A DNA stretch of 47,747 bases from Rhizosphaericola sp047606825 (GCA_047606825.1 JASGDY010000038.1:1-47747), one strand, 5' to 3'. Numbered from the stretch's first letter, positions 1-10,670 are shown. Notes: generated by a model not told the origin, from the letters alone. Made by a program: numbers and translations.

Positions 1-12
1 ACGCAGCGATCT

Positions 13-125
13 TATGGTGGCGATGCCGGGGGTGCCCACCTCTTACCGTTCCGAACAGAGCAGTTAAGCCCCCCATGGCCGATGGTACTCGGGCAGAGTC
101 CCCGGGAGAGTAGGTAGCCGCCGTA
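13..125 (+). rRNA. rrf: 5S ribosomal RNA
   Basis: This is a complete 5S rRNA of about 113 nt. The ends pair as the closing helix I: TATGGTGGC at 13-21 with GCCGCCGTA at 117-125, with two G-T wobbles. Inside are the conserved CCGAACAGAG, AGTTAAGCC, GATGGTACT and GGGAGAGTAGGT segments of bacterial 5S. It is probably the last gene of an rRNA operon whose 23S gene lies upstream of the window, since a strong terminator follows at once. Confidence 0.95.
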
Positions 126-136
126 TTTATCCGCCA

Positions 137-175
137 GGGAAGCCCCGCGTCAAACGACGAGGGGCTTCCCTTTTT
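137..175 (+). terminator. Rho-independent terminator of the rRNA operon
   Basis: Ten-bp arms GGGAAGCCCC (137-146) and GGGGCTTCCC (161-170), extended by an inner CGTC/GACG pair, are followed by five T. It lies 11 bases after the 5S end and closes the rRNA transcript. Confidence 0.92.
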
Positions 176-300
176 GTTTGTATTAGTGCTATCGAATGAA
201 AATACTTGACTGTTGAAAGAAAAATACTTTTTTACTGCTTATTTCGACAAAATGGTTTGCATATCACGGTGCTGCCGAAGCTATTGCTTATATTCGCGTT

Positions 301-1881
301 ATGTTTTTGAAAAAAATAGTGACCTGTTTGCTGATGGCAGGTTGTTCGATAATAGTGGAGCGTAGTGCAGGGCAGTCATTGTTGGACACTACCGACCTTC
401 CTCCTAAATACGAAATGCGTGGCGTATGGGTTTCTACAGTGATTAATCTCGACTGGCCCAGTAAAAAAGGTTTACCCGTTGAGCAGCAGAAACAGGAATT
501 TATTCGTATTGCTTCCGCGCAGAAAGCTTTGGGTACCAATGCTTTGTTTGTACAGGTTCGACCTGCGGGCGATGCTTTTTATCCATCCCAGTACGACCCT
601 TGGAGCGAATATCTGACAGGAACGCAGGGGCAGGCTCCGACACCTTTTTACGATCCCCTGAAGTTCATGATCGAGGAGACGCACAAACTCGGAATGGAGT
701 TCCATGCCTGGATTAATCCTTATCGGATGGTCTTTGACATCAATCGTTCGTCCGTTGCAGATAATCATGTGACGCGGCAGCATCCTGAATGGTTTGTGAC
801 TTATGGTAAGCAGAAAATATTCAACCCTGGCATTCCGGAGGCTGTTAAGTATATCACGGGCGTGGTGAGCGACATTGTCAACCGCTACGACGTGGACGGC
901 ATACACATGGACGATTATTTTTATCCGTATGCCGAGTATGGCACTTTCCACGACGAGGCGGCGTACCAGCAATATGGACGCGGTATGTCGTTGGCGGATT
1001 GGCGTCGCTCCAACTGCAATAACCTGGTCAAGTCTATCCATGACGCCATTCTGCGCAACAATGCGATGGTTAAGTTTGGCGTCAGCCCTTTCGGTATCTA
1101 CCAAAATCGGACTGCGGCAACGCCCGACGGCAGTATGACTTCAGGAACACAGGCGTATTCAGATTTATATGCTGATGTGTTGCTGTGGTTGCGTGAGGGT
1201 TGGATCGATTATGTGACGCCGCAGTTGTATTGGGAAATCGGCAATCGACGCGCCGATTTTACCACGTTGATCAACTGGTGGGCACAGCATACTTATGGAA
1301 AACATTTGTATATTGGAGAAGGTGTGTATCGCGCGGACGAATCGCCGAGTGCCGCATGGCGCGACAAGATGGAATTTCCAAGGCACTTGCAATTGGACAG
1401 GGCTTTCCCGGGGAAAGTGCAGGGGCAAGTGTTGTTTACCAGCAAAAATATACTGAACAACCCCAACGGTTGGGCGGATTCCCTAAGTGAACATTACTAC
1501 CGCAAACCTGCCATCGTCCCGCCAATGTCGTGGATTAACGACGTTGTGCCCGACGCTCCCGAAACTTGGGCAGAAATCAAGGACAACAATCTTGTCGTCA
1601 ACAGTTATTTGGCAAAATCCAAAAACGAGGAAGACGTGAAAGGTTATGTGTATTATTTTTCCATAAATCCCGGGACGATGGGCAGTTCCCCGGATTATAT
1701 TGCACCGACCACGGACAATTTTTCGGCTTATACCGTTCCGTTGTCGATGATTCCGGCGGGTTGCAGCCAGTTTTATATTGGCGTGACGACCTTGGACCGG
1801 GACAACAACGAAAGCGACATGAGCAACATGATTGTTTTCACGCGTGTCGCCAAAGGCTGGAAAGTGAAGATGGGGCATTAG
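301..1881 (+). CDS. GHL10-family glycosyl hydrolase-like secreted protein (DigH/YddW type)
   Basis: This 526-aa exported protein has a hydrophobic N terminus (residues 4-18). It contains LMAGC, which could be a weak lipobox; otherwise it would be cleaved near residue 24. From about residue 36 it matches the glycosyl hydrolase-like 10 (former DUF187) TIM barrel: MRGVWVSTV, then a QVRP segment, AWINPYR, and the acidic DGIHMDDYFYP segment, where catalytic acids are expected. The last ~100 residues look like a beta-sandwich (fibronectin-like) tail. E. coli DigH of this family cleaves peptidoglycan glycan strands lacking stem peptides, so a cell-wall role is inferred. It stands alone, 125 bp after the rRNA terminator. 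Confidence 0.85.
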   Translation: MFLKKIVTCLLMAGCSIIVERSAGQSLLDTTDLPPKYEMRGVWVSTVINLDWPSKKGLPVEQQKQEFIRIASAQKALGTNALFVQVRPAGDAFYPSQYDPWSEYLTGTQGQAPTPFYDPLKFMIEETHKLGMEFHAWINPYRMVFDINRSSVADNHVTRQHPEWFVTYGKQKIFNPGIPEAVKYITGVVSDIVNRYDVDGIHMDDYFYPYAEYGTFHDEAAYQQYGRGMSLADWRRSNCNNLVKSIHDAILRNNAMVKFGVSPFGIYQNRTAATPDGSMTSGTQAYSDLYADVLLWLREGWIDYVTPQLYWEIGNRRADFTTLINWWAQHTYGKHLYIGEGVYRADESPSAAWRDKMEFPRHLQLDRAFPGKVQGQVLFTSKNILNNPNGWADSLSEHYYRKPAIVPPMSWINDVVPDAPETWAEIKDNNLVVNSYLAKSKNEEDVKGYVYYFSINPGTMGSSPDYIAPTTDNFSAYTVPLSMIPAGCSQFYIGVTTLDRDNNESDMSNMIVFTRVAKGWKVKMGH

Positions 1882-2010
1882 GGCGTTGAAAGTGGTCGGT
1901 CGTCAGAGGATAGCATCAGTGTATAGTGTATTATAACGTAGTTGGAAAATTAGGAAGCCTTGAATAGTCCGCTAATGTAGCTTAGGGAAAAGGTATTGGG
2001 GATAGAAATA

Positions 2011-2031
2011 GAAAAACTGTTTCAGTTTTTC
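2011..2031 (+). terminator. Weak hairpin in the GHL10 to M1-peptidase spacer
   Basis: GAAAAACTG (2011-2019) and CAGTTTTTC (2023-2031) form a 9-bp stem with a TTT loop, followed by a pyrimidine-rich stretch. It may terminate the upstream gene, but it lies 130 bp past that stop codon and 41 bp before the next start, and the stem is A/T-rich. Confidence 0.35.
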
Positions 2032-2071
2032 TTTGGTCTTTCCGTCTATATTCAAAAATCTAAAATAAAAA

Positions 2072-3928
2072 ATGAAGCATTATTTTTTCTCCTTATTGGT
2101 TGCTGTTTCCTTTGTCTGTGCTGTTGCGGCGCAGTCCGACCGTTGGCAGCAAAAAGTGCAGTATAGTATTGACGCCGACGTGGACGTGCAGACCAACAAA
2201 ATAAAAGGTGTAGAAAAAATCGTCTATACCAATAATTCGCCGGATACCTTGGACGAACTCTTTGTACACTTGTATTGGAACGCCTTCCAGCCGGGCAGCA
2301 TGATGGACGTGCGCAGCCAGGAATTGGGCAAGACCATTGTTGGTAAAGATCGCAAGACTGGCGGCGATGTCCGCGACTGGGACAGTCGTGTCACGGACAG
2401 AATCAGCAAGCTCAAACCCGACGAGATTGGCTACCAAAAAATCGCCTACGTCAAGGTCAACGGCATCGAACAACCTTTGACGCTGCATGAAACCATATTG
2501 CAGGTCAATTTGAAAAAAAATATCTTGCCGCATACTTCCGTTCCTGTTGACATCGCGTTTGAAGCGCAAGTGCCTGTGCAGATTAGGCGTAGCGGCCGTG
2601 ACAATGCCGAAGGTGTGCGGTACAGCATGAGCCAGTGGTATCCCAAAATCGCGGAATACGACTACCAAGGCTGGAATGCCAATCCTTATATAGCGCGCGA
2701 GTTTTACGGCGTGTGGGGTAGCTACGACGTGAATATTTCTATTGACAAAAACTATCTGGTGGCAGGAACCGGGACCATACAGAATCCAGATGAGGTTGGT
2801 TTTGGGTACGGAAAAGGAGAGGGAAAGTCCGTCAACGGAAAGAAACTCTGGAAATTCTCTGCCGACAACATACATGATTTTGTCTGGGCTGCCGACCCCG
2901 AATACAAACTTATCAAAAGGCACCCCCCCAACGGCCCGTTGCTCTACATCGTTTACAAACAAAAAAATGATTCCGTCGAAAAGGCTTGGAACATCATGGC
3001 GGACACGGTTGCCTACGCCTATCCGTTTATTGCCCAAACTTTTGGCCGTTATCCGTACAAAAATTATTCGTTTATCCAAGGCGGTGACGGCGGTATGGAA
3101 TATCCTATGGCGACCTTGATCAAAGATGCCAGCATCGGAACTGCCCTACATGAATGGATGCACACCTGGTACCAGATGTTGATGGGCAGCAACGAAAGCC
3201 TGTATCCGTTTATGGACGAGGGTGGCGCGACATATTCCCAGCTGAGGATAAGTGGCTGGATGCACAACACTCCGATGTGGTACGGTGCGGCTTACAAAGG
3301 CTATTACGGACTTGTAAAAAGTGGTTTTGAAGAGCCGATGACGACACATTCCGACCATTACAACACCAATTACGGCTATAGCCAGGCGGCATACAGCAAA
3401 GGCGCGGTTTGGTACGAGCAGTTGTCCTACATCATCGGCAACGCCAATATGGACAAGTTCCTTTTGGAATATTACAAAGATTGGCATTTCAAACATCCCA
3501 ATCCCAACGACTTCATCCTCGTAGCCGAAAAAGTCAGCGGTCTCCAACTCAAATGGTACAACCAATATTGGATCGGCACGACCAAGACTATTGACTATGC
3601 TATCGGCAATGTCGGACAGCAAAATGATTCGGCAGTCGTGACGCTGAAACGTATTGGACAAATGCCGATGCCTATCGACCTTTTGGTAACGTACAAAGAT
3701 GGAACGAAAGAATGGCATTATATCCCGACGGGATTGACTTTTGGCAACAAACCAGCCGAAGATGACATCAAAAGATATGTCCACGAAGAATGGCCTTGGG
3801 TCAATCCAGAATATGCCGTTACGTTGTCCAAACCCGTCAACGAAATCCGCGAAATAGAAATTGACCCGTCCAAACGCATGGCGGACGTTGACCAGTCCAA
3901 CAATAAATTGACCGTGCCGAATCCGTAG
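2072..3928 (+). CDS. M1-family zinc metallopeptidase, secreted
   Basis: A 618-aa exported peptidase with a signal peptide ending near AVAAQ (residues 17-21). The M1 (gluzincin) signature is complete. GGMEYP, the exopeptidase GAMEN equivalent, lies with its Glu at 343. The zinc motif HEWMH is at 360-364, and the third zinc ligand Glu383 follows exactly 18 residues after the second His. The N-terminal beta-rich domain (about 25-240) is typical of M1 enzymes. It probably trims peptides in the periplasm or at the surface. It is shorter than E. coli PepN (about 870 aa) and matches the compact M1 proteins of Bacteroidota. The stop codon lies inside a hairpin repeat (3925-3951). Confidence 0.92.
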   Translation: MKHYFFSLLVAVSFVCAVAAQSDRWQQKVQYSIDADVDVQTNKIKGVEKIVYTNNSPDTLDELFVHLYWNAFQPGSMMDVRSQELGKTIVGKDRKTGGDVRDWDSRVTDRISKLKPDEIGYQKIAYVKVNGIEQPLTLHETILQVNLKKNILPHTSVPVDIAFEAQVPVQIRRSGRDNAEGVRYSMSQWYPKIAEYDYQGWNANPYIAREFYGVWGSYDVNISIDKNYLVAGTGTIQNPDEVGFGYGKGEGKSVNGKKLWKFSADNIHDFVWAADPEYKLIKRHPPNGPLLYIVYKQKNDSVEKAWNIMADTVAYAYPFIAQTFGRYPYKNYSFIQGGDGGMEYPMATLIKDASIGTALHEWMHTWYQMLMGSNESLYPFMDEGGATYSQLRISGWMHNTPMWYGAAYKGYYGLVKSGFEEPMTTHSDHYNTNYGYSQAAYSKGAVWYEQLSYIIGNANMDKFLLEYYKDWHFKHPNPNDFILVAEKVSGLQLKWYNQYWIGTTKTIDYAIGNVGQQNDSAVVTLKRIGQMPMPIDLLVTYKDGTKEWHYIPTGLTFGNKPAEDDIKRYVHEEWPWVNPEYAVTLSKPVNEIREIEIDPSKRMADVDQSNNKLTVPNP

Positions 3929-3951
3929 GGGCGAATTGCATTCGCCCCTAC
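3925..3951. repeat. GTAGGG/CCCTAC hairpin repeat, copy 1
   Basis: Perfect 12-bp arms GTAGGGGCGAAT (3925-3936) and ATTCGCCCCTAC (3940-3951) flank a 3-nt TGC loop. The left arm contains the TAG stop codon of the M1 peptidase. No T-run follows, so it looks more like a dispersed palindrome than a normal terminator, though it could stop transcription or block 3' exonucleases. A related hairpin lies at 35794-35820. Confidence 0.75.
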
Positions 3952-4005
3952 GACATGATCAAATACGAAAAAATCCCTAATTTCCTCAAAAATTAGACCA
4001 AACAA

Positions 4006-4013
4006 TATTTTTG
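4006..4013 (+). promoter_or_regulatory. Probable -7 box upstream of rpoN
   Basis: TATTTTTG matches the Bacteroidota housekeeping -7 consensus TAnnTTTG, 68 bp before the rpoN start. No convincing -33 TTTG is visible at the right distance. Confidence 0.4.
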
Positions 4014-4081
4014 GCCGCTACAATGCCATTTGGAACCTAAGAATTTCCTATTTTTACCTGCAAGATTAATCAAGGAATGTT

Positions 4082-5566
<1,485 letters not shown>

Positions 5567-5650
5567 TTGTTTCAAGTTACAGGTTACATTTTTTAGGTTG
5601 CAAATCAATGTCATTGCGGGCAGCGCGAAGCAATCTCGTTCTAATCTTAC

Positions 5651-5715
5651 TTCTCCGCTGGCGCGCGCGTGCTTTGACATGCCAAGGCACACTACACGTG
5701 TGCGCCAGCGGAGAA
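5651..5715. repeat. TTCTCCGC/GCGGAGAA hairpin element, copy 1
   Basis: Perfect 14-bp arms TTCTCCGCTGGCGC (5651-5664) and GCGCCAGCGGAGAA (5702-5715) enclose a 37-nt interior with a second imperfect hairpin (GTGCTTTG/CAAGGCAC). The outer eight bases of each end recur in three other spacers (7858-7895, 8001-8059, 14165-14208), and the inner CTGGCGCAC/GTGCGCCAG pattern recurs at 45425-45451. Confidence 0.75.
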
Positions 5716-5778
5716 CGTGTCAATGACTTTATGGTCTTTTTCCCTATTCCCTATTATTTATTCACTATTCACTACCCC

Positions 5779-6468
5779 ATGTTCGTTGTAAAAGAAAAAG
5801 AACGTTTTGAAATTCCTGTCACGCCGGCATTGCCGGCCGTACAGTCCCCGCTATTGAAAGCAATCGCAAAGGTCTTGTCTTTTGTGTTTCATCCGTTGTT
5901 TATACCGATTTATGTGTTTGTTTGGATACATGCACGTTTTCCGGCGGCGTTTCCGGGGATGGACGCGCATACGTTTCAAGTGCGGGCGTTTGGCGTATTT
6001 TGGACGACGGCGTTTTTTCCCGCGTTTGTGGTGTTTATTTTGTGGCGGTTGAAGATGGTCAGCAGTATCCGCATGGAGAGCAGCAAAGAACGCATCATTC
6101 CTTATGTGGCGACGATGTTTTTTTATTGGTGGATGTGGTACCTGAGCCGCAACTTTACAGACCAAGCCTTGGGGTTGAAGTTTTTTTATTTTGGTATTTT
6201 CCTGGCGACGGTGCCGGGGTTGATATTCAACAATTTTTTCAAAATCAGTATGCACGGCATGGGAATGGGTGGACTGTTGGCCGCCGTGTTGCTGACGACG
6301 TATTATTATCGTTTGTATCTCGGTGCGGACATTGTTGTCGTGACGTTGATTGTGGGACTGGTGTTGTCGGCGCGGTTGTCGTTGGGAGCGCACAATTCTT
6401 TTGAGGTGTACAGTGGATTTTTTGTCGGGTTGTTGTCGCAGTGTATAGCGTATTGGGTAATGATGTAA
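5779..6468 (+). CDS. PAP2-like integral membrane protein
   Basis: A 229-aa protein with about five to six hydrophobic helices. It carries a degenerate PAP2 phosphatase signature: KISMH in place of K-PSGH, and R-x5-H-x3-E (ARLSLGAHNSFE) in place of SR-x5-H-x3-D. PAP2 enzymes dephosphorylate lipid phosphates such as undecaprenyl or phosphatidylglycerol phosphate; activity here is uncertain because the motif is altered. I chose the ATG at 5779, since the open frame upstream would translate the hairpin repeat at 5651-5715 and short tandem repeats. Confidence 0.6.
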   Translation: MFVVKEKERFEIPVTPALPAVQSPLLKAIAKVLSFVFHPLFIPIYVFVWIHARFPAAFPGMDAHTFQVRAFGVFWTTAFFPAFVVFILWRLKMVSSIRMESSKERIIPYVATMFFYWWMWYLSRNFTDQALGLKFFYFGIFLATVPGLIFNNFFKISMHGMGMGGLLAAVLLTTYYYRLYLGADIVVVTLIVGLVLSARLSLGAHNSFEVYSGFFVGLLSQCIAYWVMM

Positions 6469-6590
6469 GCCAAAAGTAAAAAGTCAGAAACAAAAAGTCA
6501 AAAGAGCGAATAGTCGCCGCAGATGTGCAGATTATGGCAGTTTAACGACTTTTTGTTTTTTTGCCTTCAATTTTTATTATATTGCTGCCT

Positions 6591-7823
6591 ATGGAGCTTT
6601 ACTATTCCCTTTCGATATTGATTGTGCTGGCTGCGTTGTTTTCTTATGTCAATGTACGTTTTTTGAAACTGCCGCCGTCCATCGGTGTGATGATTATCGC
6701 GTTGGTGCTCTCGCTTGTGTTGGTGTTATGGGGCATTGAGTTTCCCAAAACGACGGAACGTCTGACCAAGATTGTGACAACGGTGGATCTACCGGAAGTG
6801 CTGATGAACGTGATGTTGAATTTCCTGTTGTTTGCCGGAGGCATCCATATCCGGTTCAAGGATCTGCGCGTACAGAAAGGACCCGTAATCATTATGTCGA
6901 CAGTCGGCGTGATTATATCCACGGCGATTGTGGGCTATGTCTTGTTTGCGCTGTCCAATGCTTTGCGGTTGGGTTTTCCGTTGATTGAGTGCATGCTGTT
7001 CGGCGCGTTGATTTCGCCTACCGACCCGATTGCGGTTATGGGTATCTTGAAGCAGGCTGGCGTACCGAAATCTTTGGAAACCAAAGTGACGGGCGAGTCG
7101 CTGTTCAATGACGGCGTGGCGGTCGTGCTGTTCATGACGCTCAACACGATTGCAAGTGGCGAGGAGATGGATACGTCGTTCAAGGGTATTTCGCTGTTGC
7201 TGGTAGAGGAGATTGTCGGCGGTGTTGGTTTGGGGTTGTTGTTGGGGTTGGGAGCTACGGTACTTATTAAGAGGGTCAATGAATATATGGTGGAAGTGTT
7301 GATAACGTTGGCTGTCGTCATGGGTGGTTCTCTGATAGCAAGTTCGCTGCATTTTTCGGCACCGTTGACGATGGTCACAGCAGGATTGTTTGTGGGCAAT
7401 ATCAGTGCAAAATTTACTTCCATGGTTACGAAGGATTATCTCGCAAAATTTTGGCATATCATCGATGAGATGTTGAATTATATCTTGTTTATATTGATTG
7501 GCTTTGAACTGTTGATTATTTCGGATGTCGGGCAATACCTGCAGGTTGGGTTGATTGTGGTCGTGGTAGTATTGCTGGGACGTTTTTTTTCCATTTATAT
7601 TCCGTCGCGGATCGGTTCGTTCAGGAAAATTTTTGACCGCAAAACTGTGCTTTTGTTGACTTGGGGTGGACTACGTGGCGGTGTTTCCATTGCGTTGGCG
7701 TTGTCGATGTATGAGTCGGCACACAAGTCCGCTTATGTGGCGATAACCTATATTGTCGTGTTGTTTTCGATTATTGTCCAAGGATTGACCGTCGGTAGAT
7801 TTGCGAAGAAACTGGCGGGTTGA
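6591..7823 (+). CDS. CPA1-family Na+/H+ antiporter (NhaP type)
   Basis: A 410-aa transporter with about 12 hydrophobic helices. Diagnostic CPA1 segments are LFGALISPTDPIAVMGIL (helix 4-5 region) and GESLFNDGVAVVLF, containing the ion-binding Asn-Asp pair. A late TWGGLRGGVSIALALSM segment matches the conserved arginine region. It exchanges protons for Na+ (or K+) across the inner membrane for pH and salt homeostasis. The start is ATG 6591; a TTG ten codons upstream is possible but would add residues before the first helix. There is no long cytosolic tail, so it is the short form of the family. Confidence 0.9.
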   Translation: MELYYSLSILIVLAALFSYVNVRFLKLPPSIGVMIIALVLSLVLVLWGIEFPKTTERLTKIVTTVDLPEVLMNVMLNFLLFAGGIHIRFKDLRVQKGPVIIMSTVGVIISTAIVGYVLFALSNALRLGFPLIECMLFGALISPTDPIAVMGILKQAGVPKSLETKVTGESLFNDGVAVVLFMTLNTIASGEEMDTSFKGISLLLVEEIVGGVGLGLLLGLGATVLIKRVNEYMVEVLITLAVVMGGSLIASSLHFSAPLTMVTAGLFVGNISAKFTSMVTKDYLAKFWHIIDEMLNYILFILIGFELLIISDVGQYLQVGLIVVVVVLLGRFFSIYIPSRIGSFRKIFDRKTVLLLTWGGLRGGVSIALALSMYESAHKSAYVAITYIVVLFSIIVQGLTVGRFAKKLAG

Positions 7824-7857
7824 TTTGGGGGGTGAAAGTTTGCGGATTTGAAGATTC

Positions 7858-7895
7858 TTCTCCGCACGGCCTATCGAAGAGGATTTTGCGGAGAA
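7858..7895. repeat. TTCTCCGC/GCGGAGAA hairpin element, copy 2
   Basis: Arms TTCTCCGCA (7858-7866) and TGCGGAGAA (7887-7895) form a 9-bp stem around a 20-nt interior with a possible CCT/AGG inner pair. It lies 35 bp after the antiporter stop. Confidence 0.7.
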
Positions 7896-8000
7896 ATGTT
7901 AGTTCGTTTGAAATAATTTTTTGAAAATATCGTTTTTAGAATCGTTATAGCCAAACTTTATGCAAAATGCGTTTATTCTGCAAGGTATAAAAGGTGTAAT

Positions 8001-8059
8001 TTTTTCCGCAAAGCCCTGCTTGTCTCTACTATGGCAAGAAGAGACTTTACGGAGAAAAA
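8001..8059. repeat. TTCTCCGC-family hairpin element, copy 3 (diverged)
   Basis: Left arm TTTTTCCGCAAAG (8001-8013) pairs with CTTTACGGAGAAAAA (8045-8059), leaving a 2-nt bulge and one G-T wobble. An inner perfect pair GTCTCT (8022-8027)/AGAGAC (8040-8045) abuts or slightly overlaps it. It ends 103 bp before the yifB ATG, so it would lie in or near its leader. Confidence 0.6.
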
Positions 8060-8162
8060 GTTTTTCCACCGATACCAATACACTGATTTATCCCTGTGAA
8101 GGATAGTGCTGCTTTTGGCGTTAAGCATTGGGCTTTTTTACTTTTGCTTTTTAACTTATGTT

Positions 8163-9704
8163 ATGCTGACTAAGACATACGGAAGTGCTGTTTATGGCGT
8201 GGAGGCGATTACGATTACGGTGGAGGTCAATGTCGGGGAAGGACAGGGCTATTTTATCGTCGGTCTACCGGACAATGCTGTAAAAGAAAGTCTGCAACGT
8301 ATCGAAACCGCGATTAAGAGTAACCACTACTATATGCCTAGGACAAAGATTGTCATAAACCTTGCGCCGGCTGACATTAAGAAAACGGGATCCGCATTTG
8401 ACTTGCCAATAGCGATGGGTGTCATAGGCTCCAGCGGCCAGTTGGCAGACCCTGACAAACTTGCCCAATATGTCATCATGGGCGAGCTGAGCCTGGACGG
8501 CTCTATCCAGCCCATCAAGGGTGCCTTGCCTATCGCCATACAAGCCCGGAAAGAGGGTTTCAAAGGATTGATTGTACCCACTCAGAATGCACGTGAGGCA
8601 GGAATGGTCAACAACCTGAAAGTATATGGTGTTTCACATATCCGTGAAGTGGTCAATTTTATGAATGACGAAAGTTCCCTGCAACCCCAGGATGTCGACA
8701 CGCGGGAAGATTTTTTCCAGTCGCAATACCATTTTGACATTGATTTCAGTGATGTAAAAGGGCAGGAAAACATTAAGCGCGCCTTGGAAATAGCGGCTGC
8801 CGGCGGTCACAATGCCATTTTGGTCGGTCCTCCCGGCGCGGGCAAAACCATGTTGGCCAAAAGAATCCCGACCATACTGCCGCCGTTGAGTTTGCAGGAA
8901 GCACTCGAAACAACCAAAATCCACAGTGTTGCTGGAAAACTGCCTGAAAATGCCTCGCTTGTGAGCACGAGGCCTTTCAGGTCTCCACACCATACGGTCA
9001 GCGATGTTGCCTTGGTCGGCGGCGGTGGTATTCCCCAGCCAGGTGAGATATCCTTGGCGCACAATGGTGTCTTGTTTTTGGATGAATTGCCGGAATTTAA
9101 GAGGACGGCACTTGAGGTCATGCGCCAGCCCATGGAAGAGCGGCGTGTGACGATTTCGCGAGCCAAGATTAGTTTGGATTTCCCTGCCAACTTTATGCTG
9201 ATCGCGTCCATGAACCCTTGTCCCTGCGGCTTCCACAACCATCCCGAAAAGGAATGTACCTGCCCGGCCGGTTCCGTACAGAAATACCTCAACAAGATTT
9301 CCGGGCCGTTGCTTGACAGGATCGACCTGCATGTAGAAGTGACGCCCGTGCCTTTCAGTTCCCTGACCGAAAAGAAAGAAGGCGAACCATCGGACGCCAT
9401 ACGCGAACGGGTAATCAAGGCTCGCGCCATCCAACAGGAACGTTACAAGGAGACGGAAGCTGTGTTTGTCAATGCGCAGGTAAGCAGTAAACTTTTGCGT
9501 GAAGTATGTCAGTTGACGCAGCCCGGAGAGGCACTTTTAAAGAAAGCGATGGAACGGCTGCAACTAAGTGCACGGGCTTATGACCGTATATTGAAAGTGA
9601 GCCGCACGATTGCCGACTTGGATAGCTCACCTGACGTAAAAATAGAACATCTGGCCGAGGCTATACAGTTCAGAAGCCTAGACAGGGCATCTTGGGCTGG
9701 GTAG
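8163..9704 (+). CDS. yifB: YifB-family Mg-chelatase-like AAA+ ATPase
   Basis: A 513-aa protein of the YifB/ComM family. Residues 1-165 form the Lon-protease-like fold (YGVEAITITVEVNVGEGQGYF, GLPDNAVKES). The AAA+ module has Walker A GPPGAGKT at 222-229 and Walker B-like FLDELPEF. A cysteine cluster CPCGFHNHPEKECTCP and a C-terminal Mg_chelatase_C helical domain follow. ComM in other bacteria is a hexameric helicase for branch migration during natural transformation; the same role here is an inference. The ATG at 8163 gives the family-typical start MLTKTYGSAVYG. Confidence 0.92.
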   Translation: MLTKTYGSAVYGVEAITITVEVNVGEGQGYFIVGLPDNAVKESLQRIETAIKSNHYYMPRTKIVINLAPADIKKTGSAFDLPIAMGVIGSSGQLADPDKLAQYVIMGELSLDGSIQPIKGALPIAIQARKEGFKGLIVPTQNAREAGMVNNLKVYGVSHIREVVNFMNDESSLQPQDVDTREDFFQSQYHFDIDFSDVKGQENIKRALEIAAAGGHNAILVGPPGAGKTMLAKRIPTILPPLSLQEALETTKIHSVAGKLPENASLVSTRPFRSPHHTVSDVALVGGGGIPQPGEISLAHNGVLFLDELPEFKRTALEVMRQPMEERRVTISRAKISLDFPANFMLIASMNPCPCGFHNHPEKECTCPAGSVQKYLNKISGPLLDRIDLHVEVTPVPFSSLTEKKEGEPSDAIRERVIKARAIQQERYKETEAVFVNAQVSSKLLREVCQLTQPGEALLKKAMERLQLSARAYDRILKVSRTIADLDSSPDVKIEHLAEAIQFRSLDRASWAG

Positions 9705-10157
9705 CACAAAAAATAAATGTATATTTTCGGGGTTGTTGTTGGAAATATTGTGAAAATTACTATTTTCACATTCTGTTGTCAATTTTCATCATCATAAAAC
9801 AAATTTTAGAAAAAACCAGAGGAAAATACACCGTCTAACAAACAATGTGTCATTCTTCTTTCGGAGCGGGCAAGACTACCTAGAAATTAATCTTGACATC
9901 CTATAATATTATTGCGCCCCAAATAGCCAGCTCCAAGGAAACATAGATGCAATCACAGTAAAAACACTAGACATACACCTTTAAACAGAATAGCAATGAG
10001 CAGTTGATATAGTCGGGATTTGACATCTTCTCCATTTACGCTTTTTCAGCAGCACCATACCATACTTGTGGTGTTCGCCAGAGAAATATACCTATGCGTC
10101 GTGGACATCGAAGGTGCGTGCGCATTTCACCACATTAATGTTTAAATAGTAACATCT
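9705..10157. other. 453-bp AT-rich spacer without a recognised gene
   Basis: I see no credible reading frame, tRNA or riboswitch here. The only clear structure is a small hairpin, TGTGAAAAT (9749-9757)/ATTTTCACA (9762-9770), 45 bp after the yifB stop, which may be a weak terminator. The base composition is visibly more A/T-rich than in the flanking genes. Confidence 0.5.
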
Positions 10158-10670
10158 ATGCATAACCTGTCGGCAATACCACATCTTTTAATATCAGACG
10201 CTCCGTTTCCCATGCATCAGCAAACAGAACGAGAGTCCGGAAACGATATTATATCCATCCGCCCTATCCCCATTTTTTGGGTTGTCAGGGCGATGCCAAT
10301 AGTCTTGTGTCTATTATTGACACTATTTTTCCCAAAAGAACACAATATTAGTGCAGTATTGCGTTTGGTTGTTCTTGTGTACGGATTCATAGTGGTGCAT
10401 CATATATTGGTCTCTTATGCCCGCTCGTGCCGTAGGGAAGGAGATTGGTTGGTTTTTCGGTATGGGCTACTGCGCGCGCATGAGAAGCGGATTCGTTCTG
10501 GACATGTAAGGGCAGTTATAAAGCGAAGGTCGCTCATGGGAAAGATTTTTGGATATATGTCTGTGTCCATCGTCGACATTGGCGGTCATGTGTATGTCTC
10601 TTTTTTAGGACTAAAGGAGTCTGATTTGCCATTACAGATAAGCAGACAATTAAACAGTTCCTCTTCATAG
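10158..10670 (+). CDS. Two-helix membrane protein with bacterial PH-like domain
   Basis: A 170-aa protein with no close identification. Two hydrophobic helices (about residues 40-61 and 65-85) are followed by a ~75-residue domain resembling the bPH_2 (former DUF304, YdbS/YdbT) fold: EGDWLVFRYGLL, an arginine-rich turn, then VRAVIKRRSLMGKIFGYMSV. Such proteins usually occur in pairs and have no defined reaction. The start is uncertain: ATG 10158 or ATG 10212, the latter placing only about 20 residues before the first helix. It lies alone between two long AT-rich spacers. Confidence 0.55.
   Translation: MHNLSAIPHLLISDAPFPMHQQTERESGNDIISIRPIPIFWVVRAMPIVLCLLLTLFFPKEHNISAVLRLVVLVYGFIVVHHILVSYARSCRREGDWLVFRYGLLRAHEKRIRSGHVRAVIKRRSLMGKIFGYMSVSIVDIGGHVYVSFLGLKESDLPLQISRQLNSSSS

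Larger units (their letters stand above)
7824..8162. other. 339-bp spacer carrying two hairpin repeats
   Basis: No gene is visible between the antiporter and yifB. The spacer holds two members of the TTCTCCGC hairpin family, about 100 bp apart. A short reading frame from GTG 8106 only extends yifB upstream and is not supported by family alignment. Confidence 0.6.

Noticed and set aside
2093..3079. Long minus-strand frame (328 codons) opposite the M1 peptidase
   Set aside because: It is a shadow of the M1 gene; the sense frame holds the complete HExxH zinc site.
5608..5778. N-terminal extension of the PAP2-like protein
   Set aside because: The frame crosses the hairpin repeat at 5651-5715 and short tandem phrases and does not resemble a signal or any domain.
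9705..10157. Hidden small RNA gene or riboswitch in the long spacer after yifB
   Set aside because: Only one small A/T hairpin is seen and no conserved leader motif; there is no positive support.
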